This document shows positions 9,951 through 19,183 of a stretch of 40,893 nucleotides of DNA, piece after piece. Below the pieces are notes generated by a model. The model saw only the letters and a list, made by a program, of their open reading frames with translations. It was not told the origin of the DNA and searched no databases. How positions within the stretch are numbered: position 1 is the stretch's first letter; the number at the start of each line of letters is the position of its first letter. Source of the DNA: Candidatus Mediterraneibacter pullicola (GTDB lineage: Bacteria; Bacillota; Clostridia; Lachnospirales; Lachnospiraceae); the NCBI GenBank assembly GCA_019117065.1, contig DXAK01000028.1, positions 1 to 40,893 of the forward strand, in the 5' to 3' direction. The translations under genes and the position numbers were made by a program.

Positions 9951-10697
9951 ATGAAAACAGATGTAAACAGCCACATCATATATGAAGACTCACAGATTAT
10001 TGTTTGTCACAAACCTGCGGGGATCGCTGTGCAGAGCGCCCGTCTCGGAGAAAAAGATATGGAAAGCCTCTTAAAAAACTATCTCGCCACGCCTCTGGCA
10101 CAAAATGTCCGTACGGATCATGCCCGCAAAGCGCCGCACCCAAAACGCAAGCCTTCTGTCGCCGCGCCCTATCTCGCAGTGATTCACCGCCTTGATCAGC
10201 CTGTGGAAGGTCTTCTCGTATTTGCCAAGACGCCAGAATCCGCGAAAAAATTAAACGCACAGCTTACCTCCTCGGGATTTGCAAAATACTACCGCGCCAT
10301 TGTATCTGGCACGCCGGCTCCGCCAGAAGGAACGCTGGAAGACTATATGGTAAAAGACGCACGCACAAACTCCTCCCACGTCTGTAAGAGAGATACACAT
10401 GGCGCGAAACTGGCCCGTCTTCACTATAAGACCCTAGAGGCTTATCCGGCTGTCAGTCCATTGGACAACAGCACATCTCTCGTAGAAATAAAACTGGACA
10501 CAGGGCGGCACCATCAGATACGCGTACAAATGTCCCATCTGGGATGCCCCCTTGCCGGAGATCGGAAGTACGGGTATAACGCTTTGGGGGACAGAAAAAA
10601 CGCAGAGCCTTTACGGCTCTGCGCATATAAATTATGTTTTAAACATCCTTCCAGCGGAAGAGAGATGGTGTTCGAGCTGCCACGGCTTCCATTCTGA
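9951..10697 (+). CDS. RluA-family pseudouridine synthase
   Basis: Converts uridine to pseudouridine in structured RNA. The 248-residue product has the RluA catalytic motif HRLDQPVEGLLVFAK, with the catalytic aspartate at residue 82, the N-terminal IVCHKPAGIAVQ strand, and the C-terminal RHHQIRVQMSHLGCPLAGDRKYGY motif. Target RNA cannot be told from sequence. No S4 domain precedes the catalytic domain, and the length is that of the short RluA subfamily. Weak ribosome site (GAAAGG). It is convergent with the antiporter gene: only 24 bp separate the two stops, and the antiporter's terminator lies inside this gene's last 100 bases. Confidence 0.9.
   Translation: MKTDVNSHIIYEDSQIIVCHKPAGIAVQSARLGEKDMESLLKNYLATPLAQNVRTDHARKAPHPKRKPSVAAPYLAVIHRLDQPVEGLLVFAKTPESAKKLNAQLTSSGFAKYYRAIVSGTPAPPEGTLEDYMVKDARTNSSHVCKRDTHGAKLARLHYKTLEAYPAVSPLDNSTSLVEIKLDTGRHHQIRVQMSHLGCPLAGDRKYGYNALGDRKNAEPLRLCAYKLCFKHPSSGREMVFELPRLPF
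10595..10623 (-). terminator. Intrinsic terminator of the antiporter gene, inside rluA coding sequence
   Basis: On the minus strand a perfect 9-bp stem CGCAGAGCC/GGCTCTGCG (10601-10623, 5-nt loop) is followed by six Ts (10600-10595). It lies about 100 nt past the antiporter stop, within codons of the convergent rluA-like gene (encoding KNAEPLRLCA). Orientation of the T run shows it serves the minus-strand transcript. Confidence 0.8.
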
Positions 10698-10721
10698 TCC
10701 CATGCAATAACAATCGTGTTC

Positions 10722-12317
10722 TCATCCCGCTTGTCTTCTAAGTACCAGTACATCATCCCTGCATATTCTTGTATCGCCGTTGGGGATCAGAATATTGTCT
10801 CCCCTCTTGACCATAATGATCAGCAGGCCCGCGTTCTGATCCAGCTCCTTTATCTGTTTATCTCTCCACTTGTGATTTTTCCCAATGCTAATCTCATGAA
10901 GCGTCAGATTCTCCCTGTCCTCAAAAGCCGGAGCCGCACAAACAATCACATCCCCGCTGTATAGCCGGGTGTCTCCGTTTGGCGTAATGGACATATCGTC
11001 CCGGAACACAAGCACCACAAGGAATCCCGGCGGCAAGACGGCTTCTTTCAACGTCTTACCCGCAAACGGGTGATCCTCAGTCACCTTAATCTTGATGAAT
11101 GAGACCTCGTTCTCCTCCTGATAATCATTAAAAGTACGGAGCACATTGGTATTCTTATCGATCATCTTAAGCTTTTCTGCCACTGTGGGGAGAAGGGTTC
11201 CCTGTCCTGCAAGGGAAAGAAGAACGATCACGAACACAAGATTGAACAAATTGTATGTCATTGGAATATCCGCGAGCACCACATAGATAGAGAACACAAT
11301 GGACGCCACTCCCCGAAGTCCCGCCCATGACACAAGTCCGATCTGCGCCATGGACGCTCCGAACGGTTTCAGCACAAGGAATACGGCGGCAGGCCGTCCG
11401 ATAAACGTCATAAACAAGCACACTGCCAGCGCCGGAAAAAACACCTCCGGCAGATGGACTGGGGTGACGAGTAAGCCAAGCAGAAAGAAGATAACCATCT
11501 GTGCAATTTCTGTCACAATGTCAAAAAAGCGTACCATATCCTTCTTGTCTTGGATAAACCCATTGCCCATAAAGATCCCGCAAAGATATACGCTCAGATA
11601 TCCATTTCCCCCGACAAGCGATGCCAAGGCATATCCCGCGATCGCCACGGCAAATACGAATACAGTCCTGCCCTGTTTCATACGGAAGTCTATATTATCC
11701 ATGATATACAGAGCCACTTTACCGATTAGCAGGCCGCACACAATTCCGAATAATATCTGCTTTGTCAGCATAACTGGCACGGATATCTCGTCCCCGGATA
11801 TAAGGGATACCATAAGGATCGTCAACATGTAAGAAATTGGATCGTTGGAGCCTGATTCCAGTTCCAGCATAGAATCCGTATGGTCTTTCAAAGACAACTT
11901 TTTCGAACGGAGTACATTGAACACCGATGCCGCGTCCGTAGAAGCGACCACAGAACCCATGAGCAGACCTTCTTTCCATCCAAGACCAAGAAAATAATGC
12001 GCCCCGGCTCCGGTAAGAAGTGCGGTCACAACGACTCCCACCGTTGACAGTACAAATGATCTTGCCATAACAGGCCGGGCAGTCTTTAAGTTTGTTCCAA
12101 AACCGCCATAGAACATGACGAAAATCAAGCTGATCGAACAGATAGCTTCTGATATCTCATAGTTGTCGAAAGGAATCCGGAAGAACCCGTTCTCTCCGAA
12201 ACACATTCCCAGAGCAATGAACATAAGAAGCGATGGTATTGGAAGTTTCGCCGCAATCCTGTTCATCAGGATACAGAGTATTAGCACAGTAGCGGCAAGA
12301 AATAATAAATGATTCAT
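10722..12317 (-). CDS. Cation/proton antiporter, CPA1 family, CvrA/NhaP2 type
   Basis: Predicted K+(Na+)/H+ antiporter of the cytoplasmic membrane, 531 residues. About 12 hydrophobic spans fill residues 1-385, including the CPA core motifs VVASTDAASVFNVL and ELESGSNDPISYML, whose acidic residues carry ions. The cytoplasmic tail holds two TrkA-C-like (RCK-C) domains, at about 405-470 (DHPFAGKTLKEAVLPPGFLV... SGDVIVCAAP) and 480-531 (KQIKELDQNAGLLIIMVKRG...), which in relatives bind nucleotides or cyclic di-AMP. AGGAGG precedes the ATG by 5 nt. It is monocistronic, with a terminator buried in rluA. A role in potassium or pH balance is inferred. Confidence 0.9.
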   Translation of the reverse strand: MNHLLFLAATVLILCILMNRIAAKLPIPSLLMFIALGMCFGENGFFRIPFDNYEISEAICSISLIFVMFYGGFGTNLKTARPVMARSFVLSTVGVVVTALLTGAGAHYFLGLGWKEGLLMGSVVASTDAASVFNVLRSKKLSLKDHTDSMLELESGSNDPISYMLTILMVSLISGDEISVPVMLTKQILFGIVCGLLIGKVALYIMDNIDFRMKQGRTVFVFAVAIAGYALASLVGGNGYLSVYLCGIFMGNGFIQDKKDMVRFFDIVTEIAQMVIFFLLGLLVTPVHLPEVFFPALAVCLFMTFIGRPAAVFLVLKPFGASMAQIGLVSWAGLRGVASIVFSIYVVLADIPMTYNLFNLVFVIVLLSLAGQGTLLPTVAEKLKMIDKNTNVLRTFNDYQEENEVSFIKIKVTEDHPFAGKTLKEAVLPPGFLVVLVFRDDMSITPNGDTRLYSGDVIVCAAPAFEDRENLTLHEISIGKNHKWRDKQIKELDQNAGLLIIMVKRGDNILIPNGDTRICRDDVLVLRRQAG

Positions 12318-12365
12318 CCGATCCTCCTGTCGTTTTACAAAAACACTTTATATTCTGATTGCAAA

Positions 12366-12415
12366 AACACATCAGCGTCAGTGTACGCACATATAAACAC
12401 CGTACACTGACGCTG
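12366..12415 (-). terminator. Perfect 15-bp hairpin between spoVG and the antiporter gene
   Basis: CAGCGTCAGTGTACG (12373-12387) and CGTACACTGACGCTG (12401-12415) pair perfectly around a 13-nt loop. On the minus strand the stem is followed by ATGTG and five Ts (about 12368-12364), so it most likely ends the spoVG transcript, 114 nt past its stop. The stem is unusually long for a terminator and the T run is offset; an operator or mRNA-stability element for the antiporter gene is the alternative. Confidence 0.6.
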
Positions 12416-12528
12416 TCAGTTTACCACAATATTTTTAGACCATGCAAGGTTTGACTCTTCATGACATCCTGCATATCAGCCCCAAATGTCCTGCGCTTTT
12501 GACTTCTGTTCCGCTTTGAAATCCCAAT

Positions 12529-12816
12529 TTATGCCTCTTCCGCTGCTGGTTCATCCTCCTCTGCAAGGGACTGCTCATATTTCTTTAGGATCGTTGTCTG
12601 GATCCTCTCTCTTGTCCCCGAGTTGATCGGATGTGCGATATCCCGATACTCTCCGTCCAGTGATTTTTTGCTCGGCATTGCAATGAACAATCCCTTTTCG
12701 CCTTCTATCACTTTGATATCATGGACGACAAACTCTTCGTCGATAGTGATAGATACCACTGCCTTTAATTTTCCCTCTTTCGCAACTTTGCGTACACGTA
12801 CATCTGTGATCTGCAT
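12529..12816 (-). CDS. spoVG: Septation/regulatory protein SpoVG
   Basis: Small nucleic-acid-binding regulator linked to sporulation, septation and cell-envelope genes in Firmicutes. The 95-residue product has the family core [42 protein letters not shown] and [15 protein letters not shown], then an acidic tail ([13 protein letters not shown]). AAGGAG lies upstream of the ATG. It sits 97 bp downstream of glgD on the same strand, so it may be co-transcribed with glgCD. I did not find a convincing sigma-H-type promoter. Confidence 0.97.
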   Translation of the reverse strand: MQITDVRVRKVAKEGKLKAVVSITIDEEFVVHDIKVIEGEKGLFIAMPSKKSLDGEYRDIAHPINSGTRERIQTTILKKYEQSLAEEDEPAAEEA

Positions 12817-12913
12817 ACTCTCAGGTCTCCTTTCTCTGCCGCATTATTCCGGGTGTTCCCATACAGGCACCGCCTCTATGACCCTGTCTCTTCCTCCTGT
12901 CATTCTCACAGGA

Positions 12914-14032
12914 TCATAATGCGTATCTTTCATTTTTTTCAATCACTACTTTGACACCATTTTCTCCGACATGCCTTGTATTAGCCCTAATTGTGTCACG
13001 GCTCTCGACAATACAGTTTTCAATATACGTGTTGTCGCCAAGGTATACATCATTCAAAATAATGGAATTCTTGATCACACAGTTATTTCCAACGAAAACC
13101 TTCTTGAAGATGACGGAATTCTCTACCATACCGTTGATGATGCTTCCGCTTCCTACAAGACTGTTTTTCACAACTGCCCCCGGATTGTATTTTGCAGGAG
13201 GCTGATCGCTCACCTTGGAAAATACCGCCGGTAATTCCTGGAAGAAGTAATTGCGCACTTCCGATTTCAGGAAATCCATGTTCGTCTGATAATATGCGTC
13301 TACCGTTGAGATGTTGTTCCAGTAGCTGTTTATTTTATAACCATATATCTTTTTCAGGTTCTTGTACCTGATCAGGATATCGGTTACAAAATCATGTCTC
13401 TCTTCCTCTGCACAGTGCTCTACAAGATCAATAAGCAGCCTTCTGCGGATTACATAGATCCCTGTGGATATCGTCTGTGAGTGGGCCACCATAGGCTTCT
13501 CCTCAAACTCCTCGATTCTGGAATTCTCGTTCATGCGGATTGTGCCGAACCGAGTCGCGTCTTCTTCAGGGGCCAGTTCCTTACATACCACTGTGATATC
13601 CGCTTTCTTTTCGATATGATATGCAAGCACATCGTTGTAATCCAGCTTGTACACCGCGTCCCCTGACGTAATAATCACATACGGCTCATGGCATTTTCTT
13701 AAGAAATCCAAATTCTGATAGATCGCGTCCGCAGTCCCTCTGTACCAATAACCATTGTCTGCAGTGATCGTAGGGGTAAACACATACAAACCGCCCTGCT
13801 TACGCCCGAAGTCCCACCACTTGGAGGAATTCAAATGCTCGTTTAACGATCTCGCATTATACTGGGTCAGCACAGCAACTTTCTGAATATGAGAATTTGT
13901 CATATTACTGAGCGCAAAGTCAATCGCCCGGTAACTCCCCGCGATTGGCATCGCCGCAACCGCGCGCTTTGCTGTCAGCTCGTGCATCTTCCTGTTATTG
14001 CCGCCCGCTAAGATAATACCTACTGCTCTCAT
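12914..14032 (-). CDS. glgD: GlgD, non-catalytic ADP-glucose pyrophosphorylase subunit
   Basis: Partner of GlgC in Firmicutes. The 372-residue product has the nucleotidyltransferase fold ([21 protein letters not shown], then [15 protein letters not shown]) and a left-handed beta-helix C terminus ([20 protein letters not shown]). The usual nucleotide-binding loop GGxGxRLxPLT is altered to [11 protein letters not shown], as in GlgD proteins, which are thought to support or regulate GlgC rather than catalyse. The ATG overlaps the glgC stop (ATGA), showing translational coupling. Confidence 0.95.
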   Translation of the reverse strand: MRAVGIILAGGNNRKMHELTAKRAVAAMPIAGSYRAIDFALSNMTNSHIQKVAVLTQYNARSLNEHLNSSKWWDFGRKQGGLYVFTPTITADNGYWYRGTADAIYQNLDFLRKCHEPYVIITSGDAVYKLDYNDVLAYHIEKKADITVVCKELAPEEDATRFGTIRMNENSRIEEFEEKPMVAHSQTISTGIYVIRRRLLIDLVEHCAEEERHDFVTDILIRYKNLKKIYGYKINSYWNNISTVDAYYQTNMDFLKSEVRNYFFQELPAVFSKVSDQPPAKYNPGAVVKNSLVGSGSIINGMVENSVIFKKVFVGNNCVIKNSIILNDVYLGDNTYIENCIVESRDTIRANTRHVGENGVKVVIEKNERYAL

Positions 14033-15303
14033 ATCCTGTCACCTGCCTTTATCAATGTCTCACCGCTCTCGAGCACGCCGTCATGGTAATCTTCCGGCAG
14101 CGTCACGCCGCTGATTGCGGTATTCTTTCCAATCTGTATATTCGGCGGGATCACGGAATTCTCTCCGATCGTGGCAAGACCGCCGCTGTATATATTGGGC
14201 TTCGTTCTGTTCTCCACCTCAGCTCCAATGCCGATAACAACATTGCTTCCGACAACTGTGTCTTCAGCGATAATCGCCTTTTCGATCACGCAGTTCTCAC
14301 CGATAGTCACTCCCTGCATAATGATTGAGCCGCGCACCACGCTTCCTTTTCCGATGGTGACTCTTCCTCCCAAGACAGAGCTGTGCACTTCACCATAGAT
14401 CTCGGATCCGTTACTGATGATACAGCGATCCACCACAGCCTCCTCGGAGATATACTGAGGCGGAAGGCTTGCACTGTTCGTATAGATCTTCCAAAATTCT
14501 TCATACAAGTTAAACTCCGGGATTATATCGATCAGCCCCATGTTCGCTTCCCAATAGGAACTGAGCGTCCCTACATCTTTCCAATATCCGTTGTACTCAT
14601 AGGCGAACAGCCTGTCCCCTTTTTCGTGGCAGTAGGGGATGATATGTTTTCCGAAATCGCAATTCGGCTGATCTTTCAGCTTAATCAGCGCCTCTTTTAA
14701 TACCGGCCAGCTAAAGATATAAATCCCCATGGATGCAAGGTTACTGCTCGGCTTCTCCGGCTTCTCCTCAAACTCACAGATTCTGCTGTCACTGTCTGTC
14801 ACCACGATACCGAAACGGCTCGCCTCCTCAATCGGCACCGGCATGGCCGCAATGGTCACGTCCGCATTGTTCGCCTTGTGAAAATCAAGCATAACTTCAT
14901 AATCCATCTTATAGATATGATCCCCGGAGAGGATCAACACATAGTCCGGATTATATGTCTCCATGTAATTTAGATTCTGATAGATTGCATTTGCCGTCCC
15001 CGTGTACCACTCGCTGTTCGAACTCTTCTCATAGGGCGGCAAGATAGATACCCCTCCGACGTTTCTGTCCAGATCCCATGGGATCCCAATCCCAATATGT
15101 GTGTTCAAGCGTAAAGGCTGATATTGTGTCAGCACACCCACTGTGTCGATTCCTGAATTGATACAATTACTCAGGGGAAAATCGATGATCCGGTACTTAC
15201 CTCCGAAAGCTACGGCAGGTTTCGCAACCTTCGCCGTAAGAACACCGAGCCTGCTGCCTTGTCCTCCCGCTAGTAACATAGCGATCATTTCCTTTTTGAA
15301 CAT
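14029..15303 (-). CDS. glgC: Glucose-1-phosphate adenylyltransferase GlgC
   Basis: Makes ADP-glucose from ATP and glucose 1-phosphate, the committed step of glycogen synthesis. The 424-residue product contains the intact loop [21 protein letters not shown], the sugar-nucleotide motifs [13 protein letters not shown] and [16 protein letters not shown], the EFEEKP motif, and a C-terminal left-handed beta-helix of hexapeptide repeats. The first gene of a glgC-glgD(-spoVG) unit, it has GAGGTGG before the ATG and a promoter about 30 nt upstream. No glgA, glgB or glgP lies in this window, so the pathway's remaining genes are elsewhere. Confidence 0.96.
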   Translation of the reverse strand: MFKKEMIAMLLAGGQGSRLGVLTAKVAKPAVAFGGKYRIIDFPLSNCINSGIDTVGVLTQYQPLRLNTHIGIGIPWDLDRNVGGVSILPPYEKSSNSEWYTGTANAIYQNLNYMETYNPDYVLILSGDHIYKMDYEVMLDFHKANNADVTIAAMPVPIEEASRFGIVVTDSDSRICEFEEKPEKPSSNLASMGIYIFSWPVLKEALIKLKDQPNCDFGKHIIPYCHEKGDRLFAYEYNGYWKDVGTLSSYWEANMGLIDIIPEFNLYEEFWKIYTNSASLPPQYISEEAVVDRCIISNGSEIYGEVHSSVLGGRVTIGKGSVVRGSIIMQGVTIGENCVIEKAIIAEDTVVGSNVVIGIGAEVENRTKPNIYSGGLATIGENSVIPPNIQIGKNTAISGVTLPEDYHDGVLESGETLIKAGDRI

Positions 15304-15334
15304 TGCGCCACCTCATTTCTAGTTAGATGTAAAC

Positions 15335-15362
15335 ATTATACCATATATTTATCTTTAGCCAA
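15335..15362 (-). promoter_or_regulatory. Promoter of glgC-glgD
   Basis: Minus strand TTGGCT (15357-15362), 16-nt spacer, perfect TATAAT (15335-15340). The surrounding spacer is extremely A/T rich. The murC gene is read divergently from the same 222-bp interval. Confidence 0.6.
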
Positions 15363-15449
15363 TCATTTTTTACAATTTTTTTTTACAATTTGTTCACTTT
15401 TTGTTAATTTCCCACAAAAAGAACTTCTTTTATTTTTTATCATATATAG

Positions 15450-15455
15450 TATAAT
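15450..15455 (+). promoter_or_regulatory. Candidate -10 box for murC
   Basis: A perfect TATAAT on the plus strand 71 nt before the murC ATG. No good -35 element is found 16-18 nt upstream (best CTTTTA), so this is tentative. Confidence 0.35.
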
Positions 15456-15525
15456 ATAGTAGGCTGAGACGATTTATTACTAAAACTTGAGAAAAATAAA
15501 AATAATAGAGAGAAGAGGTATCCAT

Positions 15526-16902
15526 ATGTATAAGATTGATTTTGGACACCCGATCCATATCCATTTCATCGGTATCGGGGGCATCAGTATGAGCGGACTG
15601 GCAGAGATCCTGCTCAAAGAAGGCTTTACCGTATCCGGTTCCGACACGAAAGAATCCCCTCTCACAAAAAAACTTGAAACAGAAGGCGCACGCATTGCCT
15701 ACGGGCAGAAAGCAGACAATATCACCCCAGACATAGGCTGCGTTGTGTACACGGCCGCTATCAGCCGGGGCAATCCCGAGCTAATCGAAGCAGTCGCGCA
15801 AAAGATCCCTATGCTGACACGGGCGGAACTCTTAGGACAGCTGATGAAAAACTATGATACACCCATTGCCGTATCTGGCACTCACGGAAAGACAACCACC
15901 ACTTCCATGATCTCGCACATTCTTCTGGAAGCGGATTTAGACCCGACCATTTCCGTGGGCGGTATCCTAAAAGCCATCGGTGGCAATATCCGGGTGGGAA
16001 ACTCCGGCACGTTTATTACAGAAGCGTGCGAATATACGAACAGTTTTCTGAACTTTTTCCCGAAAATCAGCGTTATTTTAAATATAGAGGAGGATCATCT
16101 GGACTTCTTTAAAGACCTTGAAGATATCCGCCATTCTTTCCGGCAGTTTACCGCGCTTCTTCCTGAGGGCGGAACCCTGATTATCAACGGGGAGATCTCG
16201 AATTATCAGGAAATCTACGAAGGCCTTCCCTGCACGGCGGTCACCTACGGTACAAAGAGGGATTTTGATTACAGCGCGTCCAATATTACTTATGATCAAA
16301 ACGGAAATGTCTCCTTTGACCTGTTCCGCCACGGAGAGTATGCTGACCGCATCGTCCTCTCTGTCACTGGGGATCACAATGTGTCCAACTCCCTGTCCGC
16401 TATTGCTGTGGCAGATCTTCTGGACATCCCTATGGACGTCACGAAAAAAGGGCTCCTTTCTTTCACAGGAACAGACCGCCGTTTTGAGTACAAGGGAGAG
16501 TGGAACGGTGTAACCATCGTGGATGATTATGCCCACCATCCAACGGAGATTGAGGCAACGTTAAAAGCAGCGCAGCACTCCCCGCACAATGCAGTATGGT
16601 GTGTATTCCAACCCCATACCTACACCCGCACGAAGGCATTCTTCCGCGAGTTTTCAGAGGCGCTCTCCCATACAGATCACCTTGTGCTGGCTGATATCTA
16701 TGCCGCCCGGGAAACAGACACTCTCGGAATCTCTTCAAAAGATCTGGCTGAGGAGACCGCAAAACTGGGAACGGACACCCATTATTTCCCAAGTTTTGAA
16801 CAAATCGAGTCGTTCTTAAAAGAAAACTGCCGACCGGGTGACCTGCTCATCACAATGGGCGCGGGTGACGTGGTAAAAATCGGTGAAGACCTGCTTAGAT
16901 AG
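15526..16902 (+). CDS. murC: UDP-N-acetylmuramate--L-alanine ligase
   Basis: Adds L-alanine to UDP-MurNAc in peptidoglycan precursor synthesis, in the cytoplasm. With ATG at 15526 the protein is 458 residues, the usual MurC length, and begins MYKIDFGHPIHIHFIGIGGI with the GIGGISMSGLAE nucleotide loop. The ATP loop GTHGKTTTTSM is at about 118-128 and the Mur ligase signature EACEYTNSFLNFFP follows. TDRRFEYKGEW and DDYAHHPTEIEATL mark the C-terminal half. An upstream in-frame ATG at 15487 has no ribosome site and adds 13 residues absent from MurC proteins; AGAAGAGG precedes the chosen start. It is divergent from glgC and upstream of the dnaD-dnaI-prs genes. Confidence 0.96.
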   Translation: MYKIDFGHPIHIHFIGIGGISMSGLAEILLKEGFTVSGSDTKESPLTKKLETEGARIAYGQKADNITPDIGCVVYTAAISRGNPELIEAVAQKIPMLTRAELLGQLMKNYDTPIAVSGTHGKTTTTSMISHILLEADLDPTISVGGILKAIGGNIRVGNSGTFITEACEYTNSFLNFFPKISVILNIEEDHLDFFKDLEDIRHSFRQFTALLPEGGTLIINGEISNYQEIYEGLPCTAVTYGTKRDFDYSASNITYDQNGNVSFDLFRHGEYADRIVLSVTGDHNVSNSLSAIAVADLLDIPMDVTKKGLLSFTGTDRRFEYKGEWNGVTIVDDYAHHPTEIEATLKAAQHSPHNAVWCVFQPHTYTRTKAFFREFSEALSHTDHLVLADIYAARETDTLGISSKDLAEETAKLGTDTHYFPSFEQIESFLKENCRPGDLLITMGAGDVVKIGEDLLR

Positions 16903-16951
16903 ATTCGGTCTCCGCCTCCTTGAATACCAGAAAACACAAGGGCTGCGGGAG

Positions 16952-17004
16952 TTATCCACATGTTCTGCACAAAGTTATCTACAAAAAACCCGGAGTTACC
17001 CACG
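16952..17004 (+). promoter_or_regulatory. Cluster of three DnaA-box-like sites upstream of dnaD
   Basis: TTATCCACA (16952-16960) is a perfect consensus DnaA box. TTATCTACA (16975-16983) has one mismatch and TTACCCACG (16996-17004) two. All point the same way, with start-to-start spacings of 23 and 21 bp, about two helical turns. They lie in the 189-bp murC-dnaD spacer, 88-140 bp before the dnaD ATG. DnaA control of a primosome operon is inferred. Confidence 0.6.
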
Positions 17005-17091
17005 AAAAAATGCTTTTTATCCCGGGAATAAAATGATATATTAGTTGTACACTTTACAGAGGACAATGAGAGAAAGTAGGACGGGATAGCT

Positions 17092-18168
17092 ATGAAGACA
17101 TTAACTCTAAAAAATAAGTTTCAGACGAACGCAACTCTGCTGCCGAACGATTTTATCGACAACTATATGATCGACGCTAACGGCGAGTTTGTGAAGGTAT
17201 ATTTGTTTCTTCTGCGCCATTTGGACGATCCCTTTTCATCCTTGACGCTCACAACGATTGCGGACTGCCTGAATAATACGGAAAAAGATATTCTCCGTGC
17301 GTTCCGCTACTGGGAGAAGAAGGGACTGCTCCGTGTGGAGCGCGACGGAGAAGGAAGGATTACCACGCTGGAACTCCAGAAAACCGCTCTTATACGCGGT
17401 GCAGAAAACGAGACTTCTCAGGCTGTACCCACTGAGCCCGCTGAAAACATGCCTTCCCAGCGACAGGATAGTATACCTGCAACACCCGCACAGGCTGCTC
17501 ATACCGGAAAAGCAATATCAATCGATACTCTCCGGGCCCAGAAGGAAATCAAATCTCTTTTATTCATTGCAGAGCAGTACCTTGGCAGGACACTGAACCA
17601 CTCTGATATGGAGACAATCACTTATTTCTATGATACTCTGCATATGTCGGCGGATCTGATTGAATACTTAATCGAGTCCTGCGTGGAAAACGGGCATAAG
17701 AGCATGCACTATATCCGCAAAGTCGCTTTCTCATGGGCAGATGAGGGCATTGAGACAGTGGCACAGGCAAAAGAACAATCCGCCCTATATAACAAAAACT
17801 GTTACACTGTGCTGAACGCGTTCGGCATCAAGAATCGCGCTCCGGCGGCATCAGAGCTTACATATATCCGAAAATGGAACGAAGACTATGGGTTTTCCTC
17901 TGATATTATTGAGGAAGCATGCCGCCGCACCATCTCCGCGACACATCAGCCAAGCTTTGAGTACGCGGATTCCATCCTGACAAAATGGCATGATAAAAGC
18001 GTCCGCCATCTTAAGGATATCGAAACTCTTGACGAAGAATACCAGAAAGAGCGCGCTTCAGGAAGAGCCGCCACACGTACAAAAGCCACAGCAAGAAACC
18101 TAAACAATTTCGAGCGGCGCAGCTATGATATGGAATCTCTGGAAGAACAGTTATTGAACAGTAATTAG
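17092..18168 (+). CDS. DnaD-domain replication initiation protein
   Basis: Probable primosome component of the DnaD/DnaB family that helps load the replicative helicase. The 358-residue product has an N-terminal winged-helix domain (about 1-105: GEFVKVYLFLLRHL, then TIADCLNNTEKDILRAFRYW). A Pro/Ala/Gln-rich linker (about 110-145) follows, then two DnaD/DnaB_2 repeats at about 150-230 (TITYFYDTLHMSADLIEYLI, then YIRKVAFSWADEGIETV) and 235-315 (YIRKWNEDYGFSSDIIEEAC, then YADSILTKWHDKSVRHL). The second carries the YxxxIxxxW-type signature. A basic tail ends the protein. The downstream helicase-loader gene starts 13 bp after the stop, so the two form a unit. Confidence 0.9.
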   Translation: MKTLTLKNKFQTNATLLPNDFIDNYMIDANGEFVKVYLFLLRHLDDPFSSLTLTTIADCLNNTEKDILRAFRYWEKKGLLRVERDGEGRITTLELQKTALIRGAENETSQAVPTEPAENMPSQRQDSIPATPAQAAHTGKAISIDTLRAQKEIKSLLFIAEQYLGRTLNHSDMETITYFYDTLHMSADLIEYLIESCVENGHKSMHYIRKVAFSWADEGIETVAQAKEQSALYNKNCYTVLNAFGIKNRAPAASELTYIRKWNEDYGFSSDIIEEACRRTISATHQPSFEYADSILTKWHDKSVRHLKDIETLDEEYQKERASGRAATRTKATARNLNNFERRSYDMESLEEQLLNSN

Positions 18169-18181
18169 AAGGAGTATATCC

Positions 18182-19183
18182 ATGGCACTCAAAAATTCAC
18201 AATACTATGCGATCATGCGGGAGTATGAGCAAAAGCAGCTCAAAAGCCGGGATATCCAAAACGCCCGTTATGAAGAAGTATATAAAAAACTCCCAGAGTT
18301 TAAGTCGCTGGACGAGTCCATATCCATTCTCTCCGTCCAGTACGTTAAAAAGCTATTGGATGGGGAGGCACGGGCTCTGGATTCATTAAAGGAAGAGCTT
18401 GAGATCCTTCGGGAGAGCAAAAAAAATCTACTTATTTCAGCAGGTTTTCCCGCAGATTATCTGGATCCTGTCTATGAATGTCCGGACTGTAAAGACACCG
18501 GATATATCGGTAATGAAAAATGTCACTGCTTCAAGCGGGCGGTCATCCGCCTTTTATATGAACAGTCAAATATTAGAGAATTTCCGACAGAAGCTTCTTT
18601 TGACAATTTTAAGCTTGATTTTTATTCGCCTTCACTTTATGATAAAACAACCGGGCGCAGCGCACGTACGATGATGGTGGATACACTTAAGATCTGCCGC
18701 CGCTTCATTGACGGCTTTGGGAAGGAGTTTCAGAATCTCTTCTTCTACGGAGACGTAGGTGTCGGAAAGACCTACCTTTCCACATGTATCGCCAGGGAGA
18801 TTATGAACCGGGAATACTCCGTTCTCTACTTTTCTGCCCCCCGGCTCTTCTCAATGCTTTCACAGTCAAAATTTGACCGGAATGATGTGGACGCCAAAAA
18901 CATGAGTGATTACACTTTTGGTTGTGATCTTCTGATCATCGATGATCTGGGAAGCGAATACACAAACGCCTTCATTGCGTCACAGTTTTTTACCTGTATC
19001 AACGAACGGCTTATACACCGAAAATCAACGATTATCTCAACAAATCTCTCTCTGGATTCGATCGCCGATCTCTATACAGAGCGTTCGTTTTCCAGAATCA
19101 CCAGCAACTATGCGATGTTGAAGATCATCGGTGATGATATACGAATTAAGAAAAAGATAGAACACAGGGAGGAACGTAAATGA
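18182..19183 (+). CDS. DnaI/DnaC-type helicase loader ATPase
   Basis: AAA+ ATPase predicted to load the DnaB-type replicative helicase. The 333-residue product has a helical N terminus and then a zinc-binding cluster, with cysteines at 100, 103, 114 and 116 (CPDC...CHC), as in DnaI-like loaders. The AAA+ core follows, with Walker A GDVGVGKTYLS (190-200), Walker B LLIIDDLGSE (250-259), and sensor and arginine-finger region TIISTNLSLDSIADLYTERSFSRI. AAGGAG lies 7 nt before the ATG. It overlaps the next gene by 4 bp (ATGA). Placement behind a DnaD-domain gene supports the replication role. Confidence 0.93.
   Translation: MALKNSQYYAIMREYEQKQLKSRDIQNARYEEVYKKLPEFKSLDESISILSVQYVKKLLDGEARALDSLKEELEILRESKKNLLISAGFPADYLDPVYECPDCKDTGYIGNEKCHCFKRAVIRLLYEQSNIREFPTEASFDNFKLDFYSPSLYDKTTGRSARTMMVDTLKICRRFIDGFGKEFQNLFFYGDVGVGKTYLSTCIAREIMNREYSVLYFSAPRLFSMLSQSKFDRNDVDAKNMSDYTFGCDLLIIDDLGSEYTNAFIASQFFTCINERLIHRKSTIISTNLSLDSIADLYTERSFSRITSNYAMLKIIGDDIRIKKKIEHREERK

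Noticed and set aside
17017-17025. Fourth DnaA box TTATCCCGG
   Set aside because: Three mismatches to TTATCCACA, and it is better explained as part of the CCCGGG palindrome.
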